From positions 111,271,692 to 111,335,691 of the forward strand of contig CM060978.1 of NCBI GenBank assembly GCA_030765065.1: a stretch of 64,000 bases of DNA. Direction: 5' to 3'. Under the pieces are notes generated by a model. That model was given only the letters and a program-made list of their open reading frames with translations. It did not search any database and had not been told where the DNA came from. A program made the position numbers and the translations under genes. Every line of letters begins with the position of its first letter. Within the stretch, counting starts at the first letter, position 1. Of this stretch, positions 46,374 to 58,303 are shown one piece after another. The stretch comes from Deroplatys truncata (Eukaryota > Arthropoda > Insecta > Mantodea > Mantidae).

Positions 46374-46580
46374 CGTGTATTCGACTCCTGTCGCTGAGAT
46401 GCGAACTCTCCATGCGCGCATTGTATCAGGCTGTCAGACAGTACACCGGTCGTGTTTGCTCATATGCATAACTCGATGAGACGACGGTCGGAGATATGTA
46501 TTCAGGCAGGAGAAGGTTATTTGGAACATTTCCTCCGAGACATGATCAGTGTTCAAGCTGCCGTTACAAACTTACAATGA
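46374..46580 (+). pseudogene. DUF4817-type transposase, C-terminal end
   Basis: The frame reads VYSTPVAEMRTLHARIVSGC. After breaks it reads RRSEICIQAGEGYLEHFL and terminates near 46575. The GG-x-EHLL-like ending is the usual C-terminus of this transposase family. It is the continuation of 44585-44649. Confidence 0.7.
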
Positions 46581-47448
46581 ACAGTGATGGTTATTACACG
46601 GGGTTTGGTGAGTGGGTTTGGTGTCGCTGTGATCGTGTTTACGTGTAGCGGCTGGTAAGCTTTCACTCACAACGCGTATTTCCTCCAATGGCCACGGATA
46701 AATAAACGCAAAGCTATCCGTCCCAAGTAGTACATGTATACTTTAGTTATAGAACTCCAAAAACAACAAACTGCACTACACTAACGGAGGTTTAGAAAGT
46801 CACTTTTAAGGTAAAGCTAGTGAACCAGGCACTGAAACCAGACCATTTATCACCTACAGGTAGCCTGTAAAGTTTCCACTGGGCCATAAAGCCAGCCAAA
46901 GTGAGGATTCTGGTTGCAAGAGGAGGGGGAAAGAGGAAGAAGGAGCCAAAAGCTAATGACAGTGTAGTGCTGATATATGTGAGAACAGCTAACTCGATTG
47001 CCCATTGCGGAAAATTTGAACGCCACCAACACACACACATATATGTGGTTAAGAGCGGGGATGCCCTTGGCCATACCACCATGATGAGGCAGGTGCTTTA
47101 GCTGTTGCCCCGGGGACCCACATCTTGTATCCCCCTCCTTAATTATCTTTTTGTACTTACATACCCACCACAAGGTTACGCAATCCCATTGTTAACTTTA
47201 ATGCCGGCCTGCTACAAGAAATTCTAAACCCGCTGAGTCAAGGACGACTTCCAAATAACTGTCGTCAAGCAATAAACATTTCTGATCATAATTACTTAGA
47301 GCAGCCGTTTTCACATCGTTGCAGCATCAGTAGCACCATCTTTGTGTATGTATGTGACGCAAGCGATGTTTTCCGGTTTTTACAATGATACAATAGCATA
47401 CCTTGTTGATATTAAAAGATTTCATGGAGATATTCAACTCTTAGCGTT

Positions 47449-47451
<3 letters not shown>
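46581..47451. other. no recognised gene
   Basis: Open frames occur on both strands at 46792-47173, overlapping and without motifs; a purine run near 46920-46950. Nothing else supported. Confidence 0.4.
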
Positions 47452-47506
<55 letters not shown>

Positions 47507-47570
47507 AAAAAGTAATGCGTTCGATAACATAGATTTCATCGAGTCCCGAGACAGAGAATAACCACAAAGC

Positions 47571-47617
<47 letters not shown>
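47452..47617. repeat. facing (CT)n and (AG)n microsatellites
   Basis: (CT)n at 47452-47502 and (AG)n at 47573-47617 are reverse complements separated by about 70 bp, so a long snap-back hairpin is possible. The long minus-strand frame across them is repeat-generated. Confidence 0.9.
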
Positions 47618-47619
<2 letters not shown>

Positions 47620-47654
47620 GCCTGGAAAAAACCGAAGTCCAGTTGTGTAAATAC

Positions 47655-48602
47655 TAGGGATGGGACCTCGATATCTTCGATACCTCGATACTCTCGATAC
47701 TCGGTAGCATCGAGCATGTCTAATACTTTGAGATTAACCTTCGATACCTTTTTGATACTTTTAAATTTTTAAGTTTTGCTTTTATTGAAAGTTACTGCGT
47801 TTAACTATATGCTAGATAAGGGATGCTTAAAGGAGTAGGGACTTCACGTTATTGCCGCGCATCTGTTCCCAAAGTGTTCCGGACTTATAGTCCTTGATAG
47901 ATCTTGACTCTGTTTCCTGTGAGTAAATCAATGCAACATTCCATACACTCTTGTGTCTAAATGAACACGGGCTAAATAATGGGGAAGGGGTAGAGATACT
48001 ATGTAACATGCAGCGTTAACCGAGTTGTGAATGACGCACTGATTCAGTTTCTGCTTGGTGACTCGCTCTCACTCATTACATTTACCTACTGCGGTGACCA
48101 GAATCTGTGAATCCAGAAGAAACAAATCGGAAAGAGATAATACAGCGCATGGAAATATTTGTTATTTCCTTCCATCTGTTTATGTTCACACAAGTCAAAC
48201 TCAGGTCACAAGCGTAGGTTTACAGGTATACTGTTCGAACTAATTTTCATAATATGGAAAGAAAATCTTTTAAAAGAAAGTTTCCAGCACAAAATATAGT
48301 TACATAAAAAGAAGCAAAGAAATGATTATTATTAGCCGTGACTAACAATAGGAGATATATAACCTGTGACATTATCAAGATAAAAAATTGCTGCCAACTG
48401 GAAAATGTCAAACAGGAACAATTTCGAATTAGCACTAAATACAAAGTTGGTTACATGCATTAATGGACAGAAAACTACTAAGAACATAGCTCAGTGACCA
48501 AACTCTCGCCTCTACAGTTTTTTTTATAAAGTGAGTATCGAGTATCGGTGCCCAAAAGCCAGTATCCGTATCGAGCATCCAGATGGCATCATCCCATCAC
48601 TA
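47655..48602. mobile_element. non-autonomous hAT-type element, 948 bp
   Basis: It is flanked by the perfect 8-bp duplication GTAAATAC (47647-47654 and 48603-48610). Termini TAGGGATGGGA (left) and TAGTGATGGGA (complement of right) are the usual hAT form. Subterminal TCGATAC motifs are repeated at the left (47668-47760), with inverted counterparts GTATCGAG near 48534-48575; these are likely transposase-binding sites. No transposase is encoded; the short frames inside are unconserved. Confidence 0.9.
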
Positions 48603-48639
48603 GTAAATACCAAATTTAAGGGGACTAGAACAAATTTAA

Positions 48640-49455
48640 AGGGAAAAAATCTAATGTGTTGCACTCGCACGACTTTTCTCTACTTTTATACAAACTGTTT
48701 TTACAAACGCTTGTTCTCCATCTACATTATGTTAATCGAGATAAACATTGCAGAAATGCATTGCTAATTTCTTGTAGGTGCAAGAAAAATATGGTAGGCT
48801 TTAAGCGATAGTCAAATCTTTTAAGAGCTGGAGCATTCTCTTGTTTGCATGTACAGGACATAAACAAATGAATAACGAATTCCCATTTGAGAAAAAGTAT
48901 AAGTATTGGAAAATTCAAACAAATAACAAGGAATATCTAGGAAATGGTTCACTCCACAAAAAAAATATATGACATAAATTGTGTGTTTTAATGAGATATA
49001 CATTTTTTGTGTAGTAACATTTCGTCCATCTTTTACGCTTTACCAGTTACGCGAAAGTCATTCAGAATGTGGAGGACTTTTGGGGACATTACCAGAAAAT
49101 TTAAGATATACACTTCATTTGCCATGAAAATATCGTAAACATATGATATCTTAATCAAAATCGTTAGAGCCGTTTTTATAAAGTAAATGCTGCATGTAAA
49201 GGGTAGTCTAGGTTGTAGAGATTTTCTTGAAAATCTTTGTGCCGCATCCTTGAAAGATACTAAACTCAAATACCAACTCAATATCCGACTTTTCATTTTT
49301 GAGTTACGCTGTTCACAGAAAAACATACGAACATATTTCCAAAAATCCTTTATTTGGATTCAGGGCACCTCAAGACATACATTTCCGGCGAAATCCCGGT
49401 ATGGAATTTTTTTGGGTGGAATGCAATACTTCCCCTACTTACTATGCGTAGTGTG
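48640..49455 (+). repeat. L/R repeat, full-length copy
   Basis: It starts AATCTAATGTGTTGCACTCG and ends TTACTATGCGTAGTGTG. The internal A-run and TGAATAACGAATTCCC are at about 48868. It has no long CA run. Confidence 0.75.
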
Positions 49456-50333
49456 TATATAAATTATTCTTACTAAAGCCTATTTTTTGATTTACTACAT
49501 TTAATCCAAATAAACCTTTGCAGAAGTAGCTACATTACACATTTTGTTATAGATACAAAGAGAACAGCGATAGTCAAATGTTTAAGAACTGGACGCTATA
49601 TGCTGGCCTTAAAACGCCATACTGTTTCCATGCAATCGCGAGAAAAAGCTCAAAATCAATGGGACTTTAAAAGAATAAGTATTGAACAAATCGAACCTTT
49701 AATAACGGATATCTCAGACACGGCTTATGCCACAAAAAACTTATTGTAAGTAAATTGTGTGTTGTAAAGGGATGTACATTTTTGTGAGATACGTTTTGTT
49801 GGAATTAATTTTTTTCCAAACAAGCCGTGTGCTGGACAAGGTTGGAAAGGTAGAATCAGACGACATTTTATGGCGTTGAATTTTTTAGTCGTCTGATTAT
49901 ACCTTTTCAGCTACGTTTTCGTCTATCGCTTAACGTTTACCATTTATACAGGACTATCCAAAATTCCTTCCAAATGAAGAGCACTTCCTAGCTATTCCCA
50001 GAAAATTAAAGATATGCATGTTATCTGTCATGTAAATATCTTTCATATTTTCCATCAACATTGTCAAGAACATTTTTTAGAAAATCAAAATTTTCGAATA
50101 ACCTTCCATACAAAGGATAATTGGGGTGGGGAGAATTTTCTTGAAAAGTATGGTATTTATTCGACTTTTCGTTTATGAGTTATGCCGTTTACAGACACAG
50201 TGACATATTTCCAAAAATACTTTATTTGGATTCAGGCGGCCTCAAAAGATGTATTTTCGTTGAAATCTGAGTATTGAATTTTTGGGTGGAATGCAATACT
50301 TACCCTACTTACTATACGTAGTAAAGAAAAAAT
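49456..50333 (+). repeat. L/R repeat, diverged subfamily with 114-bp insertion
   Basis: It lacks the first part of L and begins at TATTCTTACTAAAGCC. It matches the minus-strand subfamily at 5166-5998 and ends ACGTAGTAAAGAAAAAAT. It is interrupted at 49798-49911 by a short foldback insertion. Confidence 0.7.
49798..49911. mobile_element. 114-bp foldback insertion with 8-bp duplication
   Basis: It is flanked by the direct repeat TACGTTTT (49790-49797 and 49912-49919). The L/R subfamily elsewhere has one copy of this site, giving an empty-site comparison. Inside, 49844-49864 pairs with 49888-49908 (19 of 21 positions) around a 23-base loop, a hairpin of pre-miRNA size. Confidence 0.75.
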
Positions 50334-50467
50334 AAAAAGGAATAGCAAGCCAAGAATTGAAACATGTTTCTTCAGTTTTCATAACAGTTGTCAACTATAA
50401 CGCTTAGACATTGAAAAAGTGTTTAACATTGCAGGTCCTATCTAATCTTATCTATCTGAAGGTATAT

Positions 50468-50515
<48 letters not shown>

Positions 50516-50605
50516 TGTGTTGCCGCTCCTACATTCTTAAATCGATTTCGACCAAATTTGGCACGCATATTCTTTTGATCAGGAGTAAACGTACTGTGGG
50601 AAAAG
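50334..50605. repeat. (GT)n(GC)n microsatellite and repeat-like segment
   Basis: The GT run at about 50472-50502 passes into GC and then ACGTGTGT. The following ATCGATTTCGACCAAATTTG phrase is of a kind common in insect interspersed repeats. A (TA)n run abuts the next L/R copy at about 50608. Confidence 0.6.
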
Positions 50606-51436
50606 TATATATATATACTCTTGCACAAACTATTTTTACAAACGCTTATTCTCCATATGCTTCATGTTAATCGAGATATCGAGATGTTAATCTTATTGCT
50701 AATTTTCTTGTAGATGCAAGGGGAATTGGTAGGCTTTAATCGATAGTCAAATATTTTAAGAACTGGTTGCTATGTGGAGTATTCCATTCTCTTTGCATTA
50801 CCAGGACAAAAAAGTGAATAACTAATTCCCATTTGAGAAAAAGTATAAGTATTGGAAATTTTAAGGGAATAACAAGCAATATCTCGAAAACGGTTTACTC
50901 AACAACAAGAATGTATATGATATAAATTATGTATTTTAACGCGATCTCCATTTTTTTGTGTAGTAAAATTTTGTCTATCTCTTATGGTCTACCAGTTATG
51001 CAAAAGTCGTTCAGAATGAAGAATACTTTTGGTGACATTCCCAGAAAATTCGAGTATACAATTCATTGGCCATAAAAATGTTTTAAACTTATGGTATTTT
51101 ATTCAAAATCGCTAGAGCCATTTTTGAGAAAATTAAAATTTTCGAAAAATGTTCCATGTAAAGGGTAATCTGGGGTGGGAGGATTTTCTTGAAAACCTTC
51201 GTGTCGCATGTCTGGAAGATAATGAACCTAAATACCAAGTTTGGTGTTTATCCGACTGTTCGTTTATGAGTTATGCTGTTCACAGACAGACACACACATG
51301 GACATGTTTCCAAAATTGCTTTATATGCATTCAGTGCACCTCAAAACATATATTTCCTGTGAAATCTCGGTATCGAATTTTTGAGTGGAATGCAATACTT
51401 CCCCTACTTGCTAAACGTAGTAGAGAAAGTAAAAAA
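50606..51436 (+). repeat. L/R repeat copy
   Basis: It starts inside L at CTCTTGCACAAACTATTTTT and ends AAACGTAGTAGAGAAAGTAA. The CA run is short. It is close to the copy at 1113-1968 (shared TATGCATTCAGTGCACCTCA variant). Confidence 0.8.
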
Positions 51437-52640
51437 CACCCCCAACGTAGAAGAGGATGGCAAATATTCGGCGGGAGGACATTTTGAGGATTCTCAACAC
51501 GAATGGATGTGTTTACTCGATACGCTAAATAAAGAGATAAATGTTTTCCCTTTGTTATTTTATGGGAGTACTGCAAAAATCCACCCTAACGAGAGATGGG
51601 GTTGAAAATTATATAAAGGACTGCCACCACGTAACGCGAGACCACTTCGACGTTACAATCGTTTCACTTTTTCTGTTAAAAGTAACGCTGTTATTGTTAC
51701 TTATAGATGATTGATTGCTGATAATAGTTGGATAAGAAGAGGAGCTAAGTACCTACGTACTAGTCAAGGAGTGATAGACTAATTTGAAGGCGCCGCTAAA
51801 TGACTAAGTCCAATCAAATAAACGAAATGTTTGTTTGAGGGCTATTCAAACTCGGTGGCAACAAGCAACTCTGATGACTTTCCTTGAACCGGCTATTGTG
51901 TGCAGCTGTAATAGTCAAACTGTGAGGGAGCATTCTCCCCTAACAGACCCTTTGGTGACCTCCTGAGCAAGCAAACGCACTCAATTTTCTCCCAGAAGCT
52001 CGTTAACTTTTATGACTGCTTACTCTTGATTTTGAAATGAGGAGTATAATTGGTTTTTGGGGGAGATATACCCCGAAAAACAAAATACCACAAATTTCTA
52101 CTAACTAGCACGTAACACATCTAGCTTAACAAGGGCCACACACTCCAAAATTGTTCGGTGGAGGAATCCTCCATTTCGGTACGCATGGGAGATATGACAC
52201 ATACATTCTTCAAGACACGGGTAAAAATGCTGTGGTGATTCTATCACACAAATCTACCCGTAATGTAGTAGAGACTGGAAAGTGTTCGGCCAGAGGCAAT
52301 TTTGAGTTTTTTCAGTACGAATGGGCCTGCTTTCTCAATGCCTAAGTGAAACAACAATATAATTCATGTTTCTCTCAATTCTTTTAGGCATTATACAACA
52401 AAAGCTCCCAACGGGAGACAGGGTGAAACATTTTCGGCGGAGGAAAGGGCGTTGTGGATATTCAGCACGAATGGGCATTTTCCTCAACAATAAAAGAAAT
52501 GTTGCACTTTTCATTGTTTTGGGGAGGTAATACGAAAAGCTACCCCAATGAGGGTAGGGTTGAGCAATGTTGAACGGAAGGCAATTTGGAGGATTTTCAG
52601 TACGAATGGGACATTTGGCACATTGAAGGTGAGTAGTCAA
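51437..52640 (+). repeat. degenerate ~140-bp tandem repeat
   Basis: At least four diverged units (about 51450, 52270, 52430, 52560) share TTCGGCGGAGG or similar, then GAGGATTTTCAGCACGAATGG, then a later CAACGAGAGANGGGGTTGA-like phrase. The first unit lies 0.7 kb from the others. Sequence between about 51610 and 52140 shows nothing recognisable. Confidence 0.6.
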
Positions 52641-54661
52641 ATCAAAACATTTGAATGCCAGCAATATTATAATTGCTACAATTTATTTAACTGTAAATAA
52701 ACAGATATTTCCAAAATTGAAGTTTTACCGAAATCGTCTGCCAGTGTTAAAGGATCATAGGGTATATGAAACAGATGAAAAAGTTATATACCCGTTTAGA
52801 CATCTCGCTCAGTAGTAAAATAACGGCATCAAAAGCCAAAGTTCCATGGAGCGAGCCCTGACCATGGGTCTGATTCAACTCCCTAGCTTAAAAATCAGGT
52901 CCTTCCGTGTACACAAGATGTCCCTTGGCAGCTAGTATTTTGCTTGGAAAAACTGTCCTTAAGCGCCTTTATTATTACAGAGACAATTCTAGTACAGTTA
53001 ATCAAAATATCAGTTTAACACGTGGACGATGCCAAAAAATAATAAATGCTGCACATGCGCTTCCGTCTCCATAAAGTTACAGGATCGCTATTCGTGCGAC
53101 TCTTCCTGAATTAAAAAAAGCTGTGCAGGTTGAACTCATTCAATTAAAAACGTTTTTATCTACGAGCTATTCAAATGGAGGACCAAAATCAATCACGTTA
53201 GGTTATTCTTTTATATCAACGATCCTACAGAAACTTGTAAACTGCTTTGAGAAGCAAGTGGTGACTTCACAACCCACTGTAGCACTATTCTTATGGCCTA
53301 AACGTTTTCGTTGAGGTCATATGCTCTGTAAGACAAACAAGAGCGGTAAGCGCGAGATGGTTTATGGTGTAGGAATATCACATAATACTTCAGCTGATTG
53401 TGTTCTTGTTGGCGTAATTTCTTGTTGTTTAAGATCGCCAGAATCCACTATACCTTTTGTAGTCTCGCGTTTTACCCAAGGTAACGCAAAACCACATTTC
53501 GACGAGCTGGTGCTAAATTAACCGAATAATACACGAAACCCTCAGACCTGAATGTGTAGAAAACGCATAAGCTTACCAGATTAATTCACTAGGAATTATC
53601 TACTGAGACTTTGGCATTCGTCCGTTTGACACAGCTGTGCGAGTAGGCCTTGAGAGCATAGCTCCCGCTGCATGCTCCTCAAGCTTTGTGCATCATTTCA
53701 TTCAGCCTGCAGCTATTGCATACGCCTGACAGGGCTAATTTCACAGAATTTTAAAACAAGTTATATTTTGTATAGGTACATGAATGCTAACGAATAAAAA
53801 CTTTTTTTAAAAACTGAAATGTACAAATCTGAGAATTCAGTTGTACAGTAAGAGAGTATGTTATGAAAAACCTACCTTCCCCATGTGTGTAAAGGCTCGT
53901 CAATGTTATACACGATGGCCTAATTTTACCAGCGTGTTCTTTGTGATTAACATTTTAATATCACTATGTAGATACTCGGGTCTCATTTAATCATATCCAT
54001 CAAAAAGTGTTAAATTCAGGCTAGGCCATTTTAATTTTCTACTGGCATGTCTGTCACAAATCAACTGTTATTTCAAAATAACGAGAAGATAGAGGGATTG
54101 CTGTATCCATCTAAAAAATTGATATGGAGATTTCACTGGTGTTCTCCTCGTGTCTGTTAACAGCCTCTCTCAAAATCGTAAAATTGGTATTTAAGTTCAG
54201 CATCTTCCAAGGAGATTTTCAACAAAATCTCCCCACTCCAAACTTCACTTTACATAGAAACATTTTCGTTAGTTTTCATTTTCTCAAAAATGGCTTTAGA
54301 GCTATTGAACGCAATACCATATCATTGCATTTTGCTCTCATATTTGAGCAAACGTTTAATCTTTATGCCATCTCTATTATAAAATAAAAATAAGTATAGT
54401 TGGTTTATCTAAATTTGGAGGATATATTCTAGACGAAACGTGAAGGGGAAGAAAGAGTATATTTACTCAGGAGAGCAGAAGCTAGACTAATTTGGAGAAC
54501 AGACCCTCAAATATTAGAGGAACCGAAGCAAAATGTCAGATTAGAAATTGATTGTTTTAAAGATAAACTGGTGCATGTGATTGATTTTTTTTTCTAAAGG
54601 ATGTTAGACATGTTGGATACAATGATCAACTTGTATTTATGTTGGCTATTTAGGTAATAAT
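52641..54661. other. no gene; one L/R fragment at 54172-54335
   Basis: A minus-strand piece of the R module at about 54172-54335 includes TTGGTATTTAAGTTCAGCAT and CTCAAAAATGGCTTTAGAGC. Other frames (53123-53314, 53321-53521) have no recognisable domain. Confidence 0.45.
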
Positions 54662-56136
54662 AAAAAAAATCTGATGTGTTACACTCACATGACTTTCTCT
54701 ACTCTTGTACAAACTATTTTTACAAACGCTTATTCTCCATATGCTTCATGTTAATCGAGATATCGAGATGTCAATCTTATTGATTATTTTCATGTAGATG
54801 CAAGGGAAATATGGTAGGTTTTAAGCGATAGTCAAATATTTTAACGCTGGTTGCTATGTGGCGCATTGCATTCTCTTTGCATGTCCAGGATATAAAAAAG
54901 ATCTGATGTGTTACACTCACATGACTTTCTCTACTCTTGTACAAACTATTTTTACAAACGCTTATTCTCCATATGCTTCATGTTAATCGAGATATCGAGA
55001 TGCCAATCTTATTGGTAATTTTCATGTAGATGCAAGGGAGTTATGGTAGGTTTTAAGCGATAGTCAAATATTTTAACGCTGGTTGCTATGTGGCGCATTC
55101 TATTCTCTTTGCATGTCCAGGACATAAAAAAATGAACAAAGAATTTGAGAAAAAGTATAAAGTATTGCAAAATTTAAGGGAATAACAAGCAATATCTCGA
55201 AAACGGTTCACTCAACAACAAAAATGTATATGACATAAATTGTGTATTTTAACGCGATCTACATCTTTTGTGTAGTAAAATTTTGTCTATCTCTTATGGT
55301 TTACCAGTTTACCAAAAGTCGTTCACAATGAAGAATACTTTTGGAGACATTCCCAGAAAATTCAAGATATACATTTTATTTGTCATAAAAATATCTTAAA
55401 CATATCATATTTTAATCAAAATCGTTTGAGCCATTTTTGAGAAAATTAAAATTTTCGAAAAATGTTCCGTGTAAAGGGTACTCTGGGGTGGGGGGATTTT
55501 GGTGAAAACCTTTATGTCGCATCTCTGGAAGATATAGAACCTAAATACCAAGTTTGGTGTTTATCCGACTGTTCGTTTCTGAGTTATGCTGTTCACAGAC
55601 ACAGACACACAGGCACACACACACACAGACACACACGGATATGTTTCCAAAAATGCTTTTTTTGGATTCAGGGAGTTTCAAAACATGTATTTCCGTTGAA
55701 ATCTCGGTATCGAATTTTTGGGTGGAATACAATACTTCCCCTACTTACTATACGTAGTAGAGAAAGTAAAAATGAACAACGAATTTGAGAAAAAGTATAA
55801 AGTATTGGAAAATTTAAGGGAATAACAAGCAATATCTCGAAAACGGTTCACTCAACAAAAGAAATGTAAAATTTTGTCTATCTCTTATGGTTTCCCAGCT
55901 AGGCAAAAGTCGTTCACAATGAAGAATAGTTTTGGAGACATTCCCAGAAAATTCGAGATATACATTTCATTTCTCATGACAATATCTTAAACATATGATA
56001 TTTTAATCAAAATCGTTAGAGCCATTTTTGAGAAAATTAAAATTTTCGAAAAATGTTCCATGTAAAGGGTAGTCTGGGGTGGCGGGATATTCTTGAAAAC
56101 CTTCTTGTCGCATCTCTGGAAGATACTGAACCTAAA
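54662..56136 (+). repeat. L/R repeat multimer, L-L-R-R, left of a DDE element
   Basis: An L module (54662-54897) is followed by a full L-R copy (54898-55772) and a further R (from 55773) with joints at A-runs. The last R is cut at CCTAAA/TA at 56136 by the 1956-bp element and resumes at 58097. Confidence 0.85.
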
Positions 56137-56138
56137 TA

Positions 56139-58094
56139 TAACTGGCGCAAAACTTCTGGAATCGTGACCTTGATTGCCATCCCAGCTGCCGAGCCTAGGA
56201 ATGGTTTGGTGTTTAGCTTAATCAACGAAAGCGATATAATACCTTTGCTTACTCACAGTGCGTATCACATAGTCTGCATAGAAAGTGTCTGCATCCTGTA
56301 ATTTCAAAGAGATCAGTACGTAAACAGTGCTTATTTTATATTTGTGATATTTATAACCATGGCTCCTACGTTTTCAAAGTTAAATGGTAAGGTATTACGT
56401 ATTCAAAGCAGGGAAATAATTCCAAATGTCCTCGACTTCATGAAGCAAGAAGCAGAGATGAAGGAAGTAAATATATGTTTACCCGAGTTCTACAAAAGCC
56501 TTAAGAGAATAAAAGAAAGGAGTAGCTAAAGCAACTGTTGTTTCACTGAGTTCCGTTTCCAGAGTTCTCTAAGATAAGAAAAACTATATAGATGAAAGAG
56601 TACCATTTGACACACCTATGAAGAAACAAAGTCCCTAAACCTATTACAAAAATAGACGATTTCGACAAATGCGTCATTCGGTGCACGATTCACAATTTCT
56701 ATGTGGAAGAAAAAACTGTGCCAACAATAAGCAGATTGCTCATCAATATGAAAGATGTCATAAATGTTCAAGGTGGTACTACAAGTCTCAAATCCTGGCT
56801 ATGGCACTGAATTTTGCAGTCTGATACTAACTTTCCAAATGACTATAATTTTATATGTACTTATATCAGCATAAATTTTAAAGATGCTGCTACAAATCTC
56901 AGAAAAATTATAAAAGATTTAGGGTTTAAGTGGAAGAAAACGAAACCAAATAGAGTTCTAATAGAAAAGCACGACATACGATCTTAGCTGGAAGAGTACC
57001 TTACTCAGAGGTACAAATTAGAGGGTCAAACTATAGTGTATGAAGATGAGTCGTACATACACAGCAGTCATACATCTAAAAGTTGAAATGACGATAGCGA
57101 ATTAGGTTTTCAGGCACCTGTTGCCAAAGGGCAAATACTTATTATCGTTCATGCTGTTCGTTCCAAATGCCCTTCTTTTACAAGTCGCAACAAAGAACAG
57201 GAGATTTTCATCAAGAAATGAATACAGAAAATTACATGAAGTGGATCAACACCATGTTGATACCTAATATGCCTGCTGGGTTTATTCTGGTTATCGAGAA
57301 TGCTTCACAATGTGCTAACACTCAAATTGACAAACAATCTACCTCAAATTCCTTGAAAGAAGAAATAAAAACCTGGTTGCTTAGGCATAATATAACTTTT
57401 GATGAAAGCATGAGTAAAACAAATATAACTTATTTAAAGCCAACAAATCCCTTCAGAAGTCATAACTCATAATACTTGGCCAGATATTAATACAACATCG
57501 CCATAATGTACTTAGACTGCCACCGTATCACCCAGATCTAAACCCAATCGAATTAATCTGGGCTGATGTCAAAAACTGGGTGGCCTGCAGAAATATCACT
57601 TTTAAACTAAAAGATGTGGAGCAGTTATGTCGCCAGCGATTTGCAGAAATTGGAAGGCCAGAATGGGAAAATGTATATCGACATGTTGAATAAATTGAGA
57701 ATCATTATTTCAAAAAATACGGAATTGCAGAAAATCAGTTAGAAAAAATTCTCATCCAGCATAATGGTGCAGAAAGTAGCGACAGCAGTGATGGTGGCAA
57801 TGATGTGAGTGATTCCGCAGAAGAGTAAAGGCTGTCAGTGTGGAAGAACTGGAGGCAGATGGTTGACAGTGTTTTTATATTAAGGGCATTTTACAGCGGT
57901 GGATTTAAATATACTGTATATAACTATAAGTTTATCGTGTAGTGCAGTGCATAACCGGTGTGCGGATATTTGACAATGACTGTCCCACGCACTCCTGCAG
58001 CATGCAGACGACCGGGCACCTCCTGATCTGGTATGTAACTCGCTTCAAAGCTGTCATTAAGATTTTCACGTGTCTAGAACTGTTGCGCCAGTTA
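56139..58094 (+). mobile_element. IS630/Tc1/mariner-superfamily element, 1956 bp
   Basis: The ends TAACTGGCGCAA and its complement TTGCGCCAGTTA are flanked by TA (56137-56138 and 58095-58096). It is inserted in an L/R repeat, whose consensus CTAAATACC provides the empty site. It encodes one broken transposase on the plus strand (56359-57828). Confidence 0.9.
56359..57828 (+). pseudogene. DDE transposase with wide D-to-E spacing, broken
   Basis: ATG at 56359 (context AACCATGG) starts MAPTFSKLNGKVLRIQSREI, a helix-turn-helix region. DDFDKCVI-like and VLIEKHDI segments follow in shifted frames. The first catalytic Asp is in YEDESYIHSSH (GAT at 57045). The second position is Glu in VIENAS (GAG at 57296) where the family has Asp, a likely inactivating change. 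The third is in PDLNPIEL (GAA at 57550). The interval between the second and third is about 84 codons, far above the 34-37 of Tc1 or mariner and close to the DD82E (Sailor-type) group known from the literature. The C-terminus is Ser/Asp-rich (SSDSSDGG) and ends at 57828. Several frameshifts and stops confirm decay. Confidence 0.82.
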
Positions 58095-58096
58095 TA

Positions 58097-58303
58097 CCAA
58101 CATTGGTGTTTATCCGACTGTTCGTTTCTGAGTTATGCTGTTCACAGACACACACACAGACACACACACGGACATGTTTCCAAAAATGCTTTTTTTGGAT
58201 TCAGGGAGTCTCAAAACATGTATTTCCGGTGAAATCTCGGTATCGAATTTTTGGGTGGAATACAATACTGCCCCTACTTACTATACGTAGTAGAGAAAGT
58301 AAT
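58097..58303 (+). repeat. R module end, right of the DDE element
   Basis: It completes the R module cut at 56136: CCAACATTGGTGTTTATCCG, a CA run, and the TACGTAGTAGAGAAAGTAA end. Confidence 0.8.

Noticed and set aside
51149..51487. Recurring ~100-codon frames in L/R copies (also 55462-55788, 8141-8518, 63125-63451)
   Set aside because: They cross a length-variable CA microsatellite, and the frame is lost in most copies, so they are not conserved proteins.
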